A DNA stretch of 64,000 nt from an uncultured Collinsella sp. (GTDB taxonomy: Bacteria > Actinomycetota > Coriobacteriia > Coriobacteriales > Coriobacteriaceae). The notes under the pieces are model-generated. The model was not told where the DNA came from, made no database searches, and was given only the letters and a program-made list of their open reading frames with translations. Shown here one piece after another: positions 17,833 to 26,225 of this stretch (position 1 is the stretch's first letter; each line of letters begins with the position of its first letter). A program made the translations under genes and the position numbers. The stretch lies in the NCBI GenBank assembly GCA_902488525.1, contig CABTWP010000002.1:1-64000 (forward strand), in the 5' to 3' direction.

Positions 17833-18120
17833 ATGAAGAAGATCGTTTTGGCTTGCGGTGCTGGCGCTGCTACTTCCACGCTCGTTGCCCAGAAGGTCGC
17901 TACTCTGCTCGACGCCAACGGTTATGCCGACAAGTACGAGATCGTGCAGTGCGCCATCTCCGAGGCCAAGGATTACTGCGACGAGGGCGCTGACCTGCTG
18001 ATCGCCACCACCGTTGCCCCCGAGGGCCTCACCTGCCCGTACGTGAGTGGCGTGCCCTTCATGACCGGCATGAACCGCGTTGCCGCCGAGAAGGCCGTTC
18101 TCGACGTCATGGCTCAGTAG
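17833..18120 (+). CDS. PTS IIB component, galactitol-type, without cognate IIA/IIC nearby
   Basis: 95 aa. Phosphocysteine loop near the N-terminus, IVLACGAGAATSTLVA, resembles IIB of galactitol-type PTS, where the Cys accepts phosphate from IIA. AAGGGAG precedes ATG 17833. A -10-like TACACT lies at 17793. No IIA or IIC gene is within several kilobases, so it either serves a distant transporter or has a regulatory role. The VOC protein follows after 11 nt. Confidence 0.75.
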   Translation: MKKIVLACGAGAATSTLVAQKVATLLDANGYADKYEIVQCAISEAKDYCDEGADLLIATTVAPEGLTCPYVSGVPFMTGMNRVAAEKAVLDVMAQ

Positions 18121-18131
18121 GCGCTGACTGC

Positions 18132-18506
18132 ATGAGTGAGCAGAACGCCAACCCGGTAGAGCTCTTTGGTATGCGCGTTGCCCATGTGGGCATTAACGCC
18201 ACCGACCCGGCAGACGCCCTGGAGATCGCGGAGCTGTTCTCGACGATGATGGGCCTGCCCGTCACCGAGACCCCGGTTTCGTACTTTAACGATTCGCTGG
18301 TCGAGATCATGAAGCAGAACGGTCGTGGCACCAAGGGCCACATCGGCTTTGCCGTTAACGACATCGATGCAGCTGAGAAGTGGTTTGCCGAGCGCGGGCT
18401 CGAGGTCAACGAAGAGTCGCGCGCGCTGCTGCCCGACGGTGGTACCAAGCTCGTGTACTTTAAGCGCGAGTTCGCCGGTTTCGCCGTGCACCTGTGCCGC
18501 GAATAG
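18132..18506 (+). CDS. VOC/glyoxalase-superfamily protein
   Basis: 124 aa of paired beta-alpha-beta-beta-beta units: the first around MRVAHVGINATDPADALEIAEL, the second around GHIGFAVNDIDAAEKWFAERG. Metal-ligand candidates are the His in AHVGIN, the His in KGHIGF and a terminal Glu. VOC proteins include glyoxalases, isomerases and resistance proteins. In some anaerobes a VOC domain is fused to KDPG aldolase. The coupling to a PTS IIB gene suggests a sugar-acid role, which is inference. Confidence 0.7.
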   Translation: MSEQNANPVELFGMRVAHVGINATDPADALEIAELFSTMMGLPVTETPVSYFNDSLVEIMKQNGRGTKGHIGFAVNDIDAAEKWFAERGLEVNEESRALLPDGGTKLVYFKREFAGFAVHLCRE

Positions 18507-18530
18507 CGCACAAGCTGCCATAGCTAGCAA

Positions 18531-18566
18531 AAAGGGATAGGGCCGCGTGGCCCTATCCCTTTATTT
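18531..18566. terminator. Bidirectional terminator between convergent genes
   Basis: Perfect 14-bp stem AAAGGGATAGGGCC/GGCCCTATCCCTTT with a 4-nt loop, T-rich on the plus side and T-run (from AAAAA) on the minus side. It serves the VOC gene and the opposing histidine kinase gene. Confidence 0.9.
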
Positions 18567-18581
18567 ATGCCGAGGGGCTTC

Positions 18582-19877
18582 CTACCGCGGCAGGCGAATC
18601 GTAAAGCGGCTGCCGACGCCCTCGACTGAGGTCACGCCAATGACACCGCCATGGCTATCGACGATCCACTTGGCAATGGCAAGCCCCAGGCCCGAGCCCT
18701 GCGCGCCGGCATTGCGTGCGTTGTCGGCGCGGTAGAACCGTTCAAACGCGTGAGCTGCGGATTCCTGGTTCATGCCGATGCCCTCGTCCTCAACGCTTAT
18801 GTCGATTGTGCCCGCGCCCGCATCCGGCGTTATGCCAAATGTGACGGTCGTTCCCGCGTCCGAATACTTGGCGGCGTTTTGCACGATCACGCGTAGCGCC
18901 TGCTTCACGAGTGCCACGTCGACGGGCGCGTCGCAGCGCGAATCGCTGACAAGCGCGGTGTCGTACGCCAGCCGATACGTGTGCGCGGTATCGATCATCT
19001 GCGATTCCTCGCATACCTCGCCGACCAGTGCGGCCAGGTTGGTATCCGCACGCCGCAGGACCGTGCGCCCGGCATCGCCGCGTGCCAAAAACAGCAGCTG
19101 CTCCACGAGCTCTTGCATGTGCTCGCTTTCGGCCTTGAGGGACGCGATGGATTCTGCCAGCACGCCCGGGTCGTCTTTGCCCCAGCGATCGAGCATGTTT
19201 ACGTAACCCTGAATCACCGCGATGGGCGTGCGCAGCTCGTGGCTCGCATCGTTGACAAAGCGCATCTGTTGCAGTTTGGCCTCTTGCATCTGGCGCAGTA
19301 GGCGGTTGAGTGCAACCTCGATGCTTGCCAGGTCGGCGTCGCCGGTAGTGACGCTCGGCGAGTCGACGCTTGCGCGCTCGATGGCTTGCTCCAGTGTTTC
19401 CATCTTGCCGCCGGCGAGTTGCATGCGGCCGAGTTCGTCCACGCGCAGGGCCAGATCGTTGAGCGGCGCCATGGTGCGGCGCACGCGGCGGGCGCCGCCG
19501 AGCATGTTGAGCACGCTGATGACCTGCCAACCCACAACGACAAGGTAGAGAGGCCATAGCGTGACGAGGTCCTGCGCGAGGGGGAAAGTCTTGGTGGTAC
19601 GCGCAAGCTCGACGGTATAGGTGAGCGTTGTCAGGTCCCAGCCGCGCGCGGGCGTCAGCGTCATGCCGCGAACGGTGGCGCTGGGGATCCATTCTGCGGT
19701 AAACGCGCCGTTGGGCAGCGTCTGGTTGTATCCATAGACAAGGATCGCCGCCACAATCACTACTAGCAGCAGGTCGAGCCAAACGTAGCTCATCAGGCGG
19801 CGCCACATATAGCTCCAGTTGATGGCGCGGGCGATGGAGGTGACGCGTTTGGCCTCGGCGTTACGCGCGGCAGACAT
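18582..19877 (-). CDS. Membrane sensor histidine kinase
   Basis: 431 aa. Two membrane segments (LDLLLVVIVAAILVYGY and LVTLWPLYLVVVGWQVISVL) enclose a short external domain. The H-box is NDASHELRTPIAVIQG, the N-box VIVQNAAKYS, and ATP-lid G-boxes are VEDEGIGMN and GSGLGLAIAKWI. ATG 19877 overlaps the response-regulator end by 17 nt, consistent with coupled expression. The signal is unknown. It forms an OmpR-type two-component system with 19861-20640. Confidence 0.9.
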   Translation of the reverse strand: MSAARNAEAKRVTSIARAINWSYMWRRLMSYVWLDLLLVVIVAAILVYGYNQTLPNGAFTAEWIPSATVRGMTLTPARGWDLTTLTYTVELARTTKTFPLAQDLVTLWPLYLVVVGWQVISVLNMLGGARRVRRTMAPLNDLALRVDELGRMQLAGGKMETLEQAIERASVDSPSVTTGDADLASIEVALNRLLRQMQEAKLQQMRFVNDASHELRTPIAVIQGYVNMLDRWGKDDPGVLAESIASLKAESEHMQELVEQLLFLARGDAGRTVLRRADTNLAALVGEVCEESQMIDTAHTYRLAYDTALVSDSRCDAPVDVALVKQALRVIVQNAAKYSDAGTTVTFGITPDAGAGTIDISVEDEGIGMNQESAAHAFERFYRADNARNAGAQGSGLGLAIAKWIVDSHGGVIGVTSVEGVGSRFTIRLPR

Positions 19878-20640
19878 AGCCCACCCCGCGCACGGTCTGG
19901 ATGATGCGGGCGCCGCCGGCGTCCTCGATCTTGGCGCGTAGATGCGCGATGTGCACGTCGACGTTGTTGGTGTCGCCCATGTATTCGTAGCCCAGCGCTT
20001 CGTGCGCGATGCGTTCGCGCGTGAGCACGGTCTCGGCATGCGCCATAAGCAGGGCGAGGACATCGAACTCGCGGGCCGTGAGCGCAATGGGCGAGCCGCC
20101 GACCGTGACTTCGCGGCGGTCGGGGTCGAGCGCAACCGAGCCCACGGCGAGCGTGGCGGGGGAGAGCGAGGCGGAAACCTGGGTCGAGTCACTGACTGGG
20201 GGCATCGCAGTGGCGCCGACACCCGTGCCGCCTGCCGCGCCCGTCCCGATGCCGCCAACGCCCGAAGCCGCCCGCACGGCCTCCGAGCGCTTCAACGCCA
20301 CGCGGATCCGTGCGAACAGCTCCTCAATCGCAAACGGCTTGGTCAGGTAATCGTCGGCGCCGGCATCGAGCCCGGCCACCTTGTCCATCACGGCATCGCG
20401 CGCGGTGACCATTATCACCGGCACATCCTTGTGCTTACGGACGCGCCGCAGGACCTCCATGCCGTTGAGCTGCGGCAACAGCACATCGAGCAGAATAAGA
20501 TCGTAGTTGCGCTCCAGCGCCAGGTCCACGGCGGTGCGGCCATCGGCGGCGTGTTCCACCTGGTAGCCCTCGTGCTCCAGCTCGAGCGTCACAAAGCGGG
20601 CGATTTTCTCCTCGTCCTCTACGATCAGGATCCGTGCCAT
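19861..20640 (-). CDS. OmpR-family response regulator
   Basis: 259 aa. The receiver domain (residues 1 to about 120) has VEDEEKIA, the phospho-acceptor in LILLDVLLP and TKPF. The winged-helix domain has SPIALTAREFDVLALLM and DVHIAHLRAKI. Between them is an unusually long Gly/Ala/Pro/Ser-rich linker of roughly 45 aa. The upstream gene 20659-21201 is only 18 nt away, so it may be in the same transcript. Confidence 0.92.
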   Translation of the reverse strand: MARILIVEDEEKIARFVTLELEHEGYQVEHAADGRTAVDLALERNYDLILLDVLLPQLNGMEVLRRVRKHKDVPVIMVTARDAVMDKVAGLDAGADDYLTKPFAIEELFARIRVALKRSEAVRAASGVGGIGTGAAGGTGVGATAMPPVSDSTQVSASLSPATLAVGSVALDPDRREVTVGGSPIALTAREFDVLALLMAHAETVLTRERIAHEALGYEYMGDTNNVDVHIAHLRAKIEDAGGARIIQTVRGVGYVCRA

Positions 20641-20658
20641 GCGTGCCCCCGTCTGCGA

Positions 20659-21201
20659 TTACTTGTCGTCGTTCAGATTTTGCTTGATGTCGTCCGCGGC
20701 ATCGGCGGCGTGATTCATAAGGTTGTTGATGCTGCCGGGCACGTCGCCGTCGCTGTCGATGCGGTAGCGCATGCCAAAGAACAGGCCAATCAGCATCAGC
20801 CAAATCGTAGCGCCCCAGGCAAACAGGGCGATGATGGGGATCAGGATGGGGATGTTGAGGATGATCGCATCGCGGCGCGTGGCGATAAACTTGGTGTCCA
20901 GGCTCAGGCGGAAGAGCTTTTTGAGGTACTCCCATACGCTGTCCATCTTCTTGGAGAAGTCGGTCTTTTCGCTCGACTTCTCGTAGGCGGCCTGCGCGGC
21001 GACCATCTCGGCTGAGGGCTCATCGACTGGCGCGGACTCGGTGGCGGCGTGCGCCGACGTGGTCTGCGTCTTGCCCTGCGACTCGAGCCAAATGATGGTG
21101 TCCAAAACGTTGCCGTCGGCGGCGTCGAGCGCGGCCTTGGCATCGGTGTAGCTCACGTTGCACTTGGTGCGGATGGTTTCAACTTTTTCGAGGTCGTCCA
21201 T
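20659..21201 (-). CDS. DUF4342-like membrane protein with UBA-like N-terminus
   Basis: 180 aa. The N-terminal about 45 residues (KVETIRTKCNVSYTDAKAALDAADGNVLDTIIWLE) look like a UBA/TS-N helical domain, as in EF-Ts. A linker and amphipathic segment follow, then two membrane spans (ILNIPILIPIIALFAW, IWLMLIGLFFGM). This layout matches DUF4342 proteins of unknown function. RBS AAAGGACAGG precedes ATG 21201. It is probably the first gene of the transcript carrying the downstream two-component system, so it may be part of that envelope response. Confidence 0.7.
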   Translation of the reverse strand: MDDLEKVETIRTKCNVSYTDAKAALDAADGNVLDTIIWLESQGKTQTTSAHAATESAPVDEPSAEMVAAQAAYEKSSEKTDFSKKMDSVWEYLKKLFRLSLDTKFIATRRDAIILNIPILIPIIALFAWGATIWLMLIGLFFGMRYRIDSDGDVPGSINNLMNHAADAADDIKQNLNDDK

Positions 21202-21319
21202 GACCTGTCCTTTCGTTCGATGGGCGCGACGCCAGGCGATCTGCCTGGGCGCGAGCGTTGCGTTCGGCGGCCTGCGTTGCGCGGCGCCGCCCCGCCCTTG
21301 GTCGAACTCTATAGTGCAG

Positions 21320-21347
21320 GTTATAGATTAAGCGATTCTTGAGCCAA
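21320..21347 (-). promoter_or_regulatory. Putative promoter for the DUF4342-RR-HK unit
   Basis: On the minus strand, TTGGCT and TATAAC are separated by 16 bp, about 120 bp upstream of the 21201 start. A second TATAGA lies just downstream. The rest of the 21202-21559 gap shows no gene. Confidence 0.4.
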
Positions 21348-21559
21348 GATTAATGTTGGATGAGTTTTTGGGTGGCGGTGGGAAAAGTATTAGACCTCGA
21401 TAGCGGGGGATGTGGTGCCGGTGCAAAACGGCGTCAAAGGTTGGTCGAGCAGGCGGTTTCTCCATTGATGTCCGCACGGCATGGGACACTTACCCTGCCG
21501 CCCTGCTCTGCCGCGGCGGCATGTACCCAAACAACGACCCTCTAAGGAGTTCGATACCA

Positions 21560-21799
21560 ATGAGCGATAACACCAAGCATCTCGCAAAGAAGTGCGTCAA
21601 GGACGCGGGGCCGTGCCTCGCGTTGTGCCTTGCCGGCGCAGCGGTCGCGCTGCTGGCTGTTCTGGGGCCATTCGACGTGCTCCGAAGTGCCAGTTCTCTG
21701 CACGTTTGCATGGCCCTTGCCGGCGCCATGATGACCGGCGGCGTGCTCGATCTGGTTTTTTGGGTGCTTGACCCGTTTGGATGGAAGAACGAAGGGTAA
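21560..21799 (+). CDS. Small two-span membrane protein, unknown
   Basis: 79 aa. Start ATG 21560 has AAGGAG eight bases upstream. Hydrophobic segments CLALCLAGAAVALLAVLGPF and ALAGAMMTGGVLDLVFWVL predict two membrane helices, with a short basic N-terminus and a charged C-terminus. No family is recognised. It lies alone between a divergent DUF4342 gene and a metallophosphoesterase. Confidence 0.55.
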   Translation: MSDNTKHLAKKCVKDAGPCLALCLAGAAVALLAVLGPFDVLRSASSLHVCMALAGAMMTGGVLDLVFWVLDPFGWKNEG

Positions 21800-21884
21800 G
21801 CCCTAAGGGATGGAAGGGCTGGAACGGTTGGCTTAGTGATCGTGCAGAATGTGGGCTAGCGACTTACAGGGAAGTGGTAATCCG

Positions 21885-22610
21885 ATGACGGTCTATGTAA
21901 CAGGCGATATTCATGGCGGCGCTGACATGCAAAAGCTCCGCGATTGGGAGCTTGGGGATAGCCTGGCGAGCGACGACTATCTCATCATCGCGGGCGACTT
22001 TGGCTTTCCCTGGGACTTTTCTACCGAGGAATGTGCCGATATTGCTTGGCTGGAGTCGCGCCCCTACACCGTGCTGTTTGTCGACGGCAACCACGAGCGT
22101 TTCGATCACTGGGCGGAACGCCCCATGGAGTTGTGGCACGGTGGGCTGACGCAGCGCCTGTCGGATACCTCGCCCATACGGCGCCTGACGCGCGGCGAGG
22201 TTTTTGAGCTCGACGGCTCAACGGTCTTTACCATGGGCGGCGCCACGAGCGTGGACAAGGAATACCGCATTCCGTATTCCAGCTGGTGGCCGCAGGAGCT
22301 GCCGGACGAGCGCAACTTTGAGGAGGCGCGGGCAAAGCTCGACAGCGTGGGCTGGACGGTCGACTACGTGATCACTCACACCTGCTCTACGCGCATGCTT
22401 TCGTCCACGCTTTATCCAGCGTCCGGCTGGAATTGCCCCTCCGTTGATCGGCTTACGGCATTTTTCGATGAGCTGGAAGACCGCTTGGACTACAAGCGCT
22501 GGTACTACGGGCATTTTCATCGGGATACCAACCCGGCCGAGCGTCACACCGTGCTCTACGACTGCATCGTTCGCTTGGGCGACGAACTCCAGCCCTGGGA
22601 TGTTGCGTAG
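21885..22610 (+). CDS. Calcineurin-like metallophosphoesterase
   Basis: 241 aa. Metal motifs: TGDIHGGAD (residues 7-15), IAGDFGFPW, VDGNHERFD, ITHTCS and YGHFHRD. It belongs to the same superfamily as the 10336 gene but is closer to Ser/Thr-phosphatase-like proteins often found in gut bacteria and phages. ATG 21885 was chosen at the start of the conserved core. The substrate is unknown. Confidence 0.8.
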   Translation: MTVYVTGDIHGGADMQKLRDWELGDSLASDDYLIIAGDFGFPWDFSTEECADIAWLESRPYTVLFVDGNHERFDHWAERPMELWHGGLTQRLSDTSPIRRLTRGEVFELDGSTVFTMGGATSVDKEYRIPYSSWWPQELPDERNFEEARAKLDSVGWTVDYVITHTCSTRMLSSTLYPASGWNCPSVDRLTAFFDELEDRLDYKRWYYGHFHRDTNPAERHTVLYDCIVRLGDELQPWDVA

Positions 22611-22625
22611 AGGCGGGGTGGCTGG

Positions 22626-23627
22626 CTACTCGACCGTTACAGTGATGTTCTCCCGATGCGCGCGGATGACGTCCCAGCTAAAGTGCTCGACCAGCTGCTC
22701 GGCGGTACGCGGCGTGGTGTCCGGCGCGATGCCTGTTTGCCCGGCGAGCCATCCCAGCAGTGCCTCGGGCGCGCCAAAGCGGGTGCGGAGCTCGCCCAGG
22801 TCCAGGTCGCGGTCGCGCTTGGAAAGGCGGCGGCCATCCGGCGACATGAGCAGCGGAATGTGCGCGTAGTGCGGCGTGGGAAGTTCCAGCAAATGCTGCA
22901 GGTAGATTTGGCGCGGCGTGGAGCCCAGCAGATCGCATCCGCGCACGACCTCGGTGACGCCCATGGCGGCGTCGTCGACCACCACGGCTAGCTGGTAGGC
23001 AAAAACGCCGTCGCTGCGGCGCACCAAAAAGTCGCCGCATTCGGTGGCGAGTGCTTCGCATTGGGCTCCATACGTGCGGTCCACGAATTCGATCACATCG
23101 TTTGCGAGGTCGTCGACGGCGGGTACGCGCAGGCGCGTGGCCGGAGCGCGCAGAGCGCTGCGGCGGGCAACCTCCTCGGCAGAAAGGTCTCGGCAGGCGC
23201 CGCGGTAGATGGGCGTGCCGTCGCTCGCGTGCGGCGCGCTCGCGGCGTGGAGTTCGGCACGCGTGCAAAAACAGGGATAGGTGAGGCCGGCGTCTTGCAG
23301 CTGACGCAGGGCGTCCTCGTACAAATCCAGGCGATCGTGCTGGTAGTAGGGGCCTTCGTCCCACTCCAGTCCCAGCCAGGCCAGGTCGTCAATCAATTGA
23401 GTGGCAAGTTCCGGGCGCTTGCAGCGATCGTCCAGGTCCTCGATGCGCAGCACGATGCTGCCGCCTTGGCTGCGGGCCGAAAGCCACGAGCACAGGCAGC
23501 TGAACACGTTGCCCAAGTGCATGCGGCCCGAGGGCGACGGGGCAAAGCGGCCCACGACGGGGGTGGGCGCTGCCGTTGCTGGTGCGTCCGCGGCGTGTGT
23601 TGCTATGTTGCGTGCGTTGATATCCAT
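22626..23627 (-). CDS. gluQ: Glutamyl-Q tRNA(Asp) synthetase
   Basis: GluRS-like protein of 333 aa without an anticodon-binding domain; it attaches glutamate to queuosine in tRNA(Asp). The HIGH-like motif is PSPSGRMHLGN and the KMSKS-like motif is RRLSKRDRD. Zinc ligands fit CFCTR followed by YRGAC, characteristic of GluQ rather than GltX. ATG 23627 is chosen; an open frame extends upstream without family sequence. It has a short N-terminal extension (about 25 aa). Confidence 0.9.
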   Translation of the reverse strand: MDINARNIATHAADAPATAAPTPVVGRFAPSPSGRMHLGNVFSCLCSWLSARSQGGSIVLRIEDLDDRCKRPELATQLIDDLAWLGLEWDEGPYYQHDRLDLYEDALRQLQDAGLTYPCFCTRAELHAASAPHASDGTPIYRGACRDLSAEEVARRSALRAPATRLRVPAVDDLANDVIEFVDRTYGAQCEALATECGDFLVRRSDGVFAYQLAVVVDDAAMGVTEVVRGCDLLGSTPRQIYLQHLLELPTPHYAHIPLLMSPDGRRLSKRDRDLDLGELRTRFGAPEALLGWLAGQTGIAPDTTPRTAEQLVEHFSWDVIRAHRENITVTVE

Positions 23628-23765
23628 GCGGACGAGTATAGCGCGGGGCGCGGTGGGGGAGACGCTGCCGTGGCCTGCAAGTTGCCGAGGCCGCGCGTTG
23701 CGCGTGCCGGACCACCGGCTCGACAGCTCGATCGCCGCCCGCCAGCCCAACCCCTCAAACGACAG

Positions 23766-23799
23766 AAACCCCGGCAGCTCTTCGCAACTGCCGGGGTTT
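23766..23799. terminator. Terminator-like hairpin upstream of gluQ
   Basis: Perfect 12-bp stem AAACCCCGGCAG/CTGCCGGGGTTT with a 10-nt loop. It sits in the 516-bp gap 23628-24143 between divergent genes, so it may insulate or be part of a longer repeat rather than end a gene. Confidence 0.6.
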
Positions 23800-23979
23800 C
23801 CGCGGAAAAGGGGGACATGATCCTCGAGCGAACGGCAAAGGGGCAAACCGTTTTCGCTCAACTGCTTTATGCCCCTCGGCTGGCGGCTCAATCAGCGCGT
23901 GCCGCGCCCACACAAAGCCGCTACACCTGTGACGGAGCTGTGAAGTGGTATCTATTGCCGGGGCGGGCTATGCCAAGGG

Positions 23980-24031
23980 TGTCCCTAATGACTAGTCATT
24001 TAAGAACGTCCCCAATGACTAGCTGCCGGGG
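23980..24031. repeat. GACTAGTC-type repeat, copy 1
   Basis: A 31-bp unit at 23992-24022 begins CTAGTCATT and ends AATGACTAG around GAACGTCCCC. It matches the copy at 26180-26210 (opposite orientation) at 29 of 31 positions. A flanking GTCCCTAATGA completes a 14-bp palindrome AATGACTAGTCATT at 23987-24000. Confidence 0.75.
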
Positions 24032-24143
24032 TGCGGGTGTGACTTTCATCCCGTTTGGCGCTCCGGTCGCCTAGATGTTCGCCATGCGTACCCGCAAACG
24101 TGGGACAATGGCGCTGTTGGTTTTACAGACAAAGGATGTGCCT

Positions 24144-26087
24144 ATGAACACCCTCGCCGCCAAAGTCAGCCGGCAGCGCCACCTGTTTGCGCGATTCGCT
24201 TCCGTCTGCGTGCTCGTCGCGCTTGCGTTGTTGCTGCTGCCTGTCGCCGCGCACGCCGACGGCTACTCCATGACCCAGACCTATATCAGTGCCACGGTCG
24301 AGGCCGATGGATCGCTGACCGTTGTCGAGGGACGCCAGTTTGATTTCGACGACGACATCAACGGCGTGTTTTGGGAGATCAATACGGGCACCAACCAGCA
24401 GGGCGGCACGGCGGGCGTCGACGTGCTGAGTGTCGAGGAAGAGGACACCGCGTTTAACAAAGTCGATAGCGCGAACAAGGGCGACTCTGGCGTCTACACG
24501 GTCGAGCAGACCGGTGACGGCGTAAGGATTAAGGTGTTCAGCCCTCACGAGAGCGGCGACAGCGCAATCTACTACGTGAGCTACACCATGACCGGTGCGG
24601 TTATGAACTGGGCCGATACCGCCGAGCTCTACTGGAAGTTTGTGGGCGACGGCTGGTCCGCGGACTCCGACGATGTCGAGATGGAAGTGTACTTCGCAAA
24701 TGCCGCTGCCGGGACGGCGGCCGTCAAGGGCGATAACTTCCGCGCATGGGGCCACGGCCCGCTGACGGGCGATGTATCGCTCGATGCGGACGAACCCATG
24801 GTCACCTATACCATTCCCTGCGTGCACCAGGGCGAATTCGCCGAGGCACGCATCGCCTTCCCCAGCGACTGGGTGCCGCAGCTTGCCGCCTCGGGCGAAG
24901 AGCGCATGTCAACGATCCTGAGCGAAGAGAAGGAATGGGCCGACGAAGCTAACGCCCGCCGCGCTCACGCTCGCATGATTGCCAATGCACTTGCCGTGCT
25001 AAGTGTTGTTGCGGCGGTGGCCTTTACCGGCACAATCGTTATGCTCAAGCTGCGCAAGCGCAAGCCCAAGCCGCTTTTCCAGGACGAATATTTCCGCGAT
25101 GTGCCTTCGGCCGACCATCCCGCCGTGCTTTCGGCCCTCATGAGCTGGAACGAGGTGCCCGATCAGGCATATATCGCCACGCTCATGAAGCTCACTGACG
25201 ACCGTGTGATCAAGCTGGAGCAGGCGACCGTAACCAAGGCCAAGAAGGGTCTGTTGGGGCGTGAAAAAGAAGAGCAGACGTATCGCGTGACGGTGAGTGA
25301 TGCGGGCTGGAAGTCGGCCAAGGGCATTGACCACATGGTGCTCAAGGTCTTCTTTGCCGGTGCTAAGCCTGACGAGAACGGCGATCGCTCGCGCACGTTC
25401 GACGAGCTGCAGCACTACGTCAAGCAGCACGCTACACCCGTGGGTGATAAGCTCGAGGACTATCAGAATACCGTTAAGGGCAAGCTGGCCGATAGCGAGT
25501 ACGTTGCCTCGGACGGCATTGTTGCAATGGTGTTTTGCCTGGTTCTTGGTATCCTGATTGCCTTTGTTCCCGTGGGATCCATCTTCTTTACCGATGGCGC
25601 ACAGGCGAACATTACCGCCGCGGTTATCTCGGTGCCGATTGTGCTGGTGGGTATCGGCGTGGGCCTTACGTTCCGCCGCTTTACGCCGGAGGGCGCCGAG
25701 GTGGCGGCTCGCTGCAAGGCACTTAAGCATTGGCTCGAGGACTTCACGCGTCTAAAGGAAGCCGTCCCCGGCGATCTGGTGCTGTGGAACAAGCTGCTGG
25801 TGATGGGCGTTGCCCTGGGCGTTTCGAAAGAAGTGCTGCGACAGCTGGCCGAGGCCGTGCCTGCGGACCTGCGCAACAGCGACGATTTCTACGACAACTA
25901 CCCCTGCTACTGGTGGTATTACCATCACTACGGCAACGAGTCTCCGCTCGATTCGTTCAACGATGTGTATCACGAGACCATCCGCGAGCTGGCTTCGAGC
26001 TCCGATAGCTCGAGCGGCGGCAGCGGCGGCGGCTTCTCTGGCGGCGGTGGTGGCGGCGTCGGCGGAGGCGGCGGCGGAACGTTCTAG
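24144..26087 (+). CDS. DUF2207-family membrane protein
   Basis: 647 aa. An N-terminal signal or anchor (VCVLVALALLLLPVAAHA) precedes an extracellular beta-rich DUF2207 domain (residues about 40-280, SATVEADGSLTVVEGRQFDF). A membrane span near 305, a cytoplasmic domain, and two further spans (MVFCLVLGILIAFVPVGSIFF, VISVPIVLVGIGVGLTF) follow. The tail is Ser- then Gly-rich (FSGGGGGGVGGGGGG), a common DUF2207 ending. Function is unknown. ATG 24144 follows AAAGGATG. Terminator at 26102. Confidence 0.85.
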   Translation: MNTLAAKVSRQRHLFARFASVCVLVALALLLLPVAAHADGYSMTQTYISATVEADGSLTVVEGRQFDFDDDINGVFWEINTGTNQQGGTAGVDVLSVEEEDTAFNKVDSANKGDSGVYTVEQTGDGVRIKVFSPHESGDSAIYYVSYTMTGAVMNWADTAELYWKFVGDGWSADSDDVEMEVYFANAAAGTAAVKGDNFRAWGHGPLTGDVSLDADEPMVTYTIPCVHQGEFAEARIAFPSDWVPQLAASGEERMSTILSEEKEWADEANARRAHARMIANALAVLSVVAAVAFTGTIVMLKLRKRKPKPLFQDEYFRDVPSADHPAVLSALMSWNEVPDQAYIATLMKLTDDRVIKLEQATVTKAKKGLLGREKEEQTYRVTVSDAGWKSAKGIDHMVLKVFFAGAKPDENGDRSRTFDELQHYVKQHATPVGDKLEDYQNTVKGKLADSEYVASDGIVAMVFCLVLGILIAFVPVGSIFFTDGAQANITAAVISVPIVLVGIGVGLTFRRFTPEGAEVAARCKALKHWLEDFTRLKEAVPGDLVLWNKLLVMGVALGVSKEVLRQLAEAVPADLRNSDDFYDNYPCYWWYYHHYGNESPLDSFNDVYHETIRELASSSDSSSGGSGGGFSGGGGGGVGGGGGGTF

Positions 26088-26101
26088 CGCGCTCTGATTT
26101 T

Positions 26102-26149
26102 TGGGATGGATCTTCTCCAGCGACTGCCGACGGATCCATCCCATTTTTA
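26102..26149 (+). terminator. Terminator after the DUF2207 gene
   Basis: TGGGATGGATC ... GATCCATCCCA stem followed by TTTTTAT. Confidence 0.85.
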
Positions 26150-26168
26150 TGCGCTACCTACGAAGGCT

Positions 26169-26210
26169 GTCCCCAACGACTAGTCACTGGGGACGTTCCT
26201 AAATGACTAG
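26169..26210. repeat. GACTAGTC-type repeat, copy 2
   Basis: An inverted copy of the 31-bp unit at 26180-26210, plus GTCCCCAACGACTAGTC...GGGGAC, a 26-bp near-palindrome at 26169-26194. It lies between convergent DUF2207 and GNAT genes. Confidence 0.75.
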
Positions 26211-26225
26211 ATATGGCTGATGGGC

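Noticed and set aside
21885..22610. Remnant of a prophage, because of the phage-like metallophosphoesterase
   Set aside because: No other phage genes, integrase or attachment repeats surround it.
23061..24074. 337-aa plus-strand frame over gluQ and its upstream gap
   Set aside because: It is mostly antisense to gluQ, has no motif, and continues through the 23766 hairpin and the GACTAGTC repeat.
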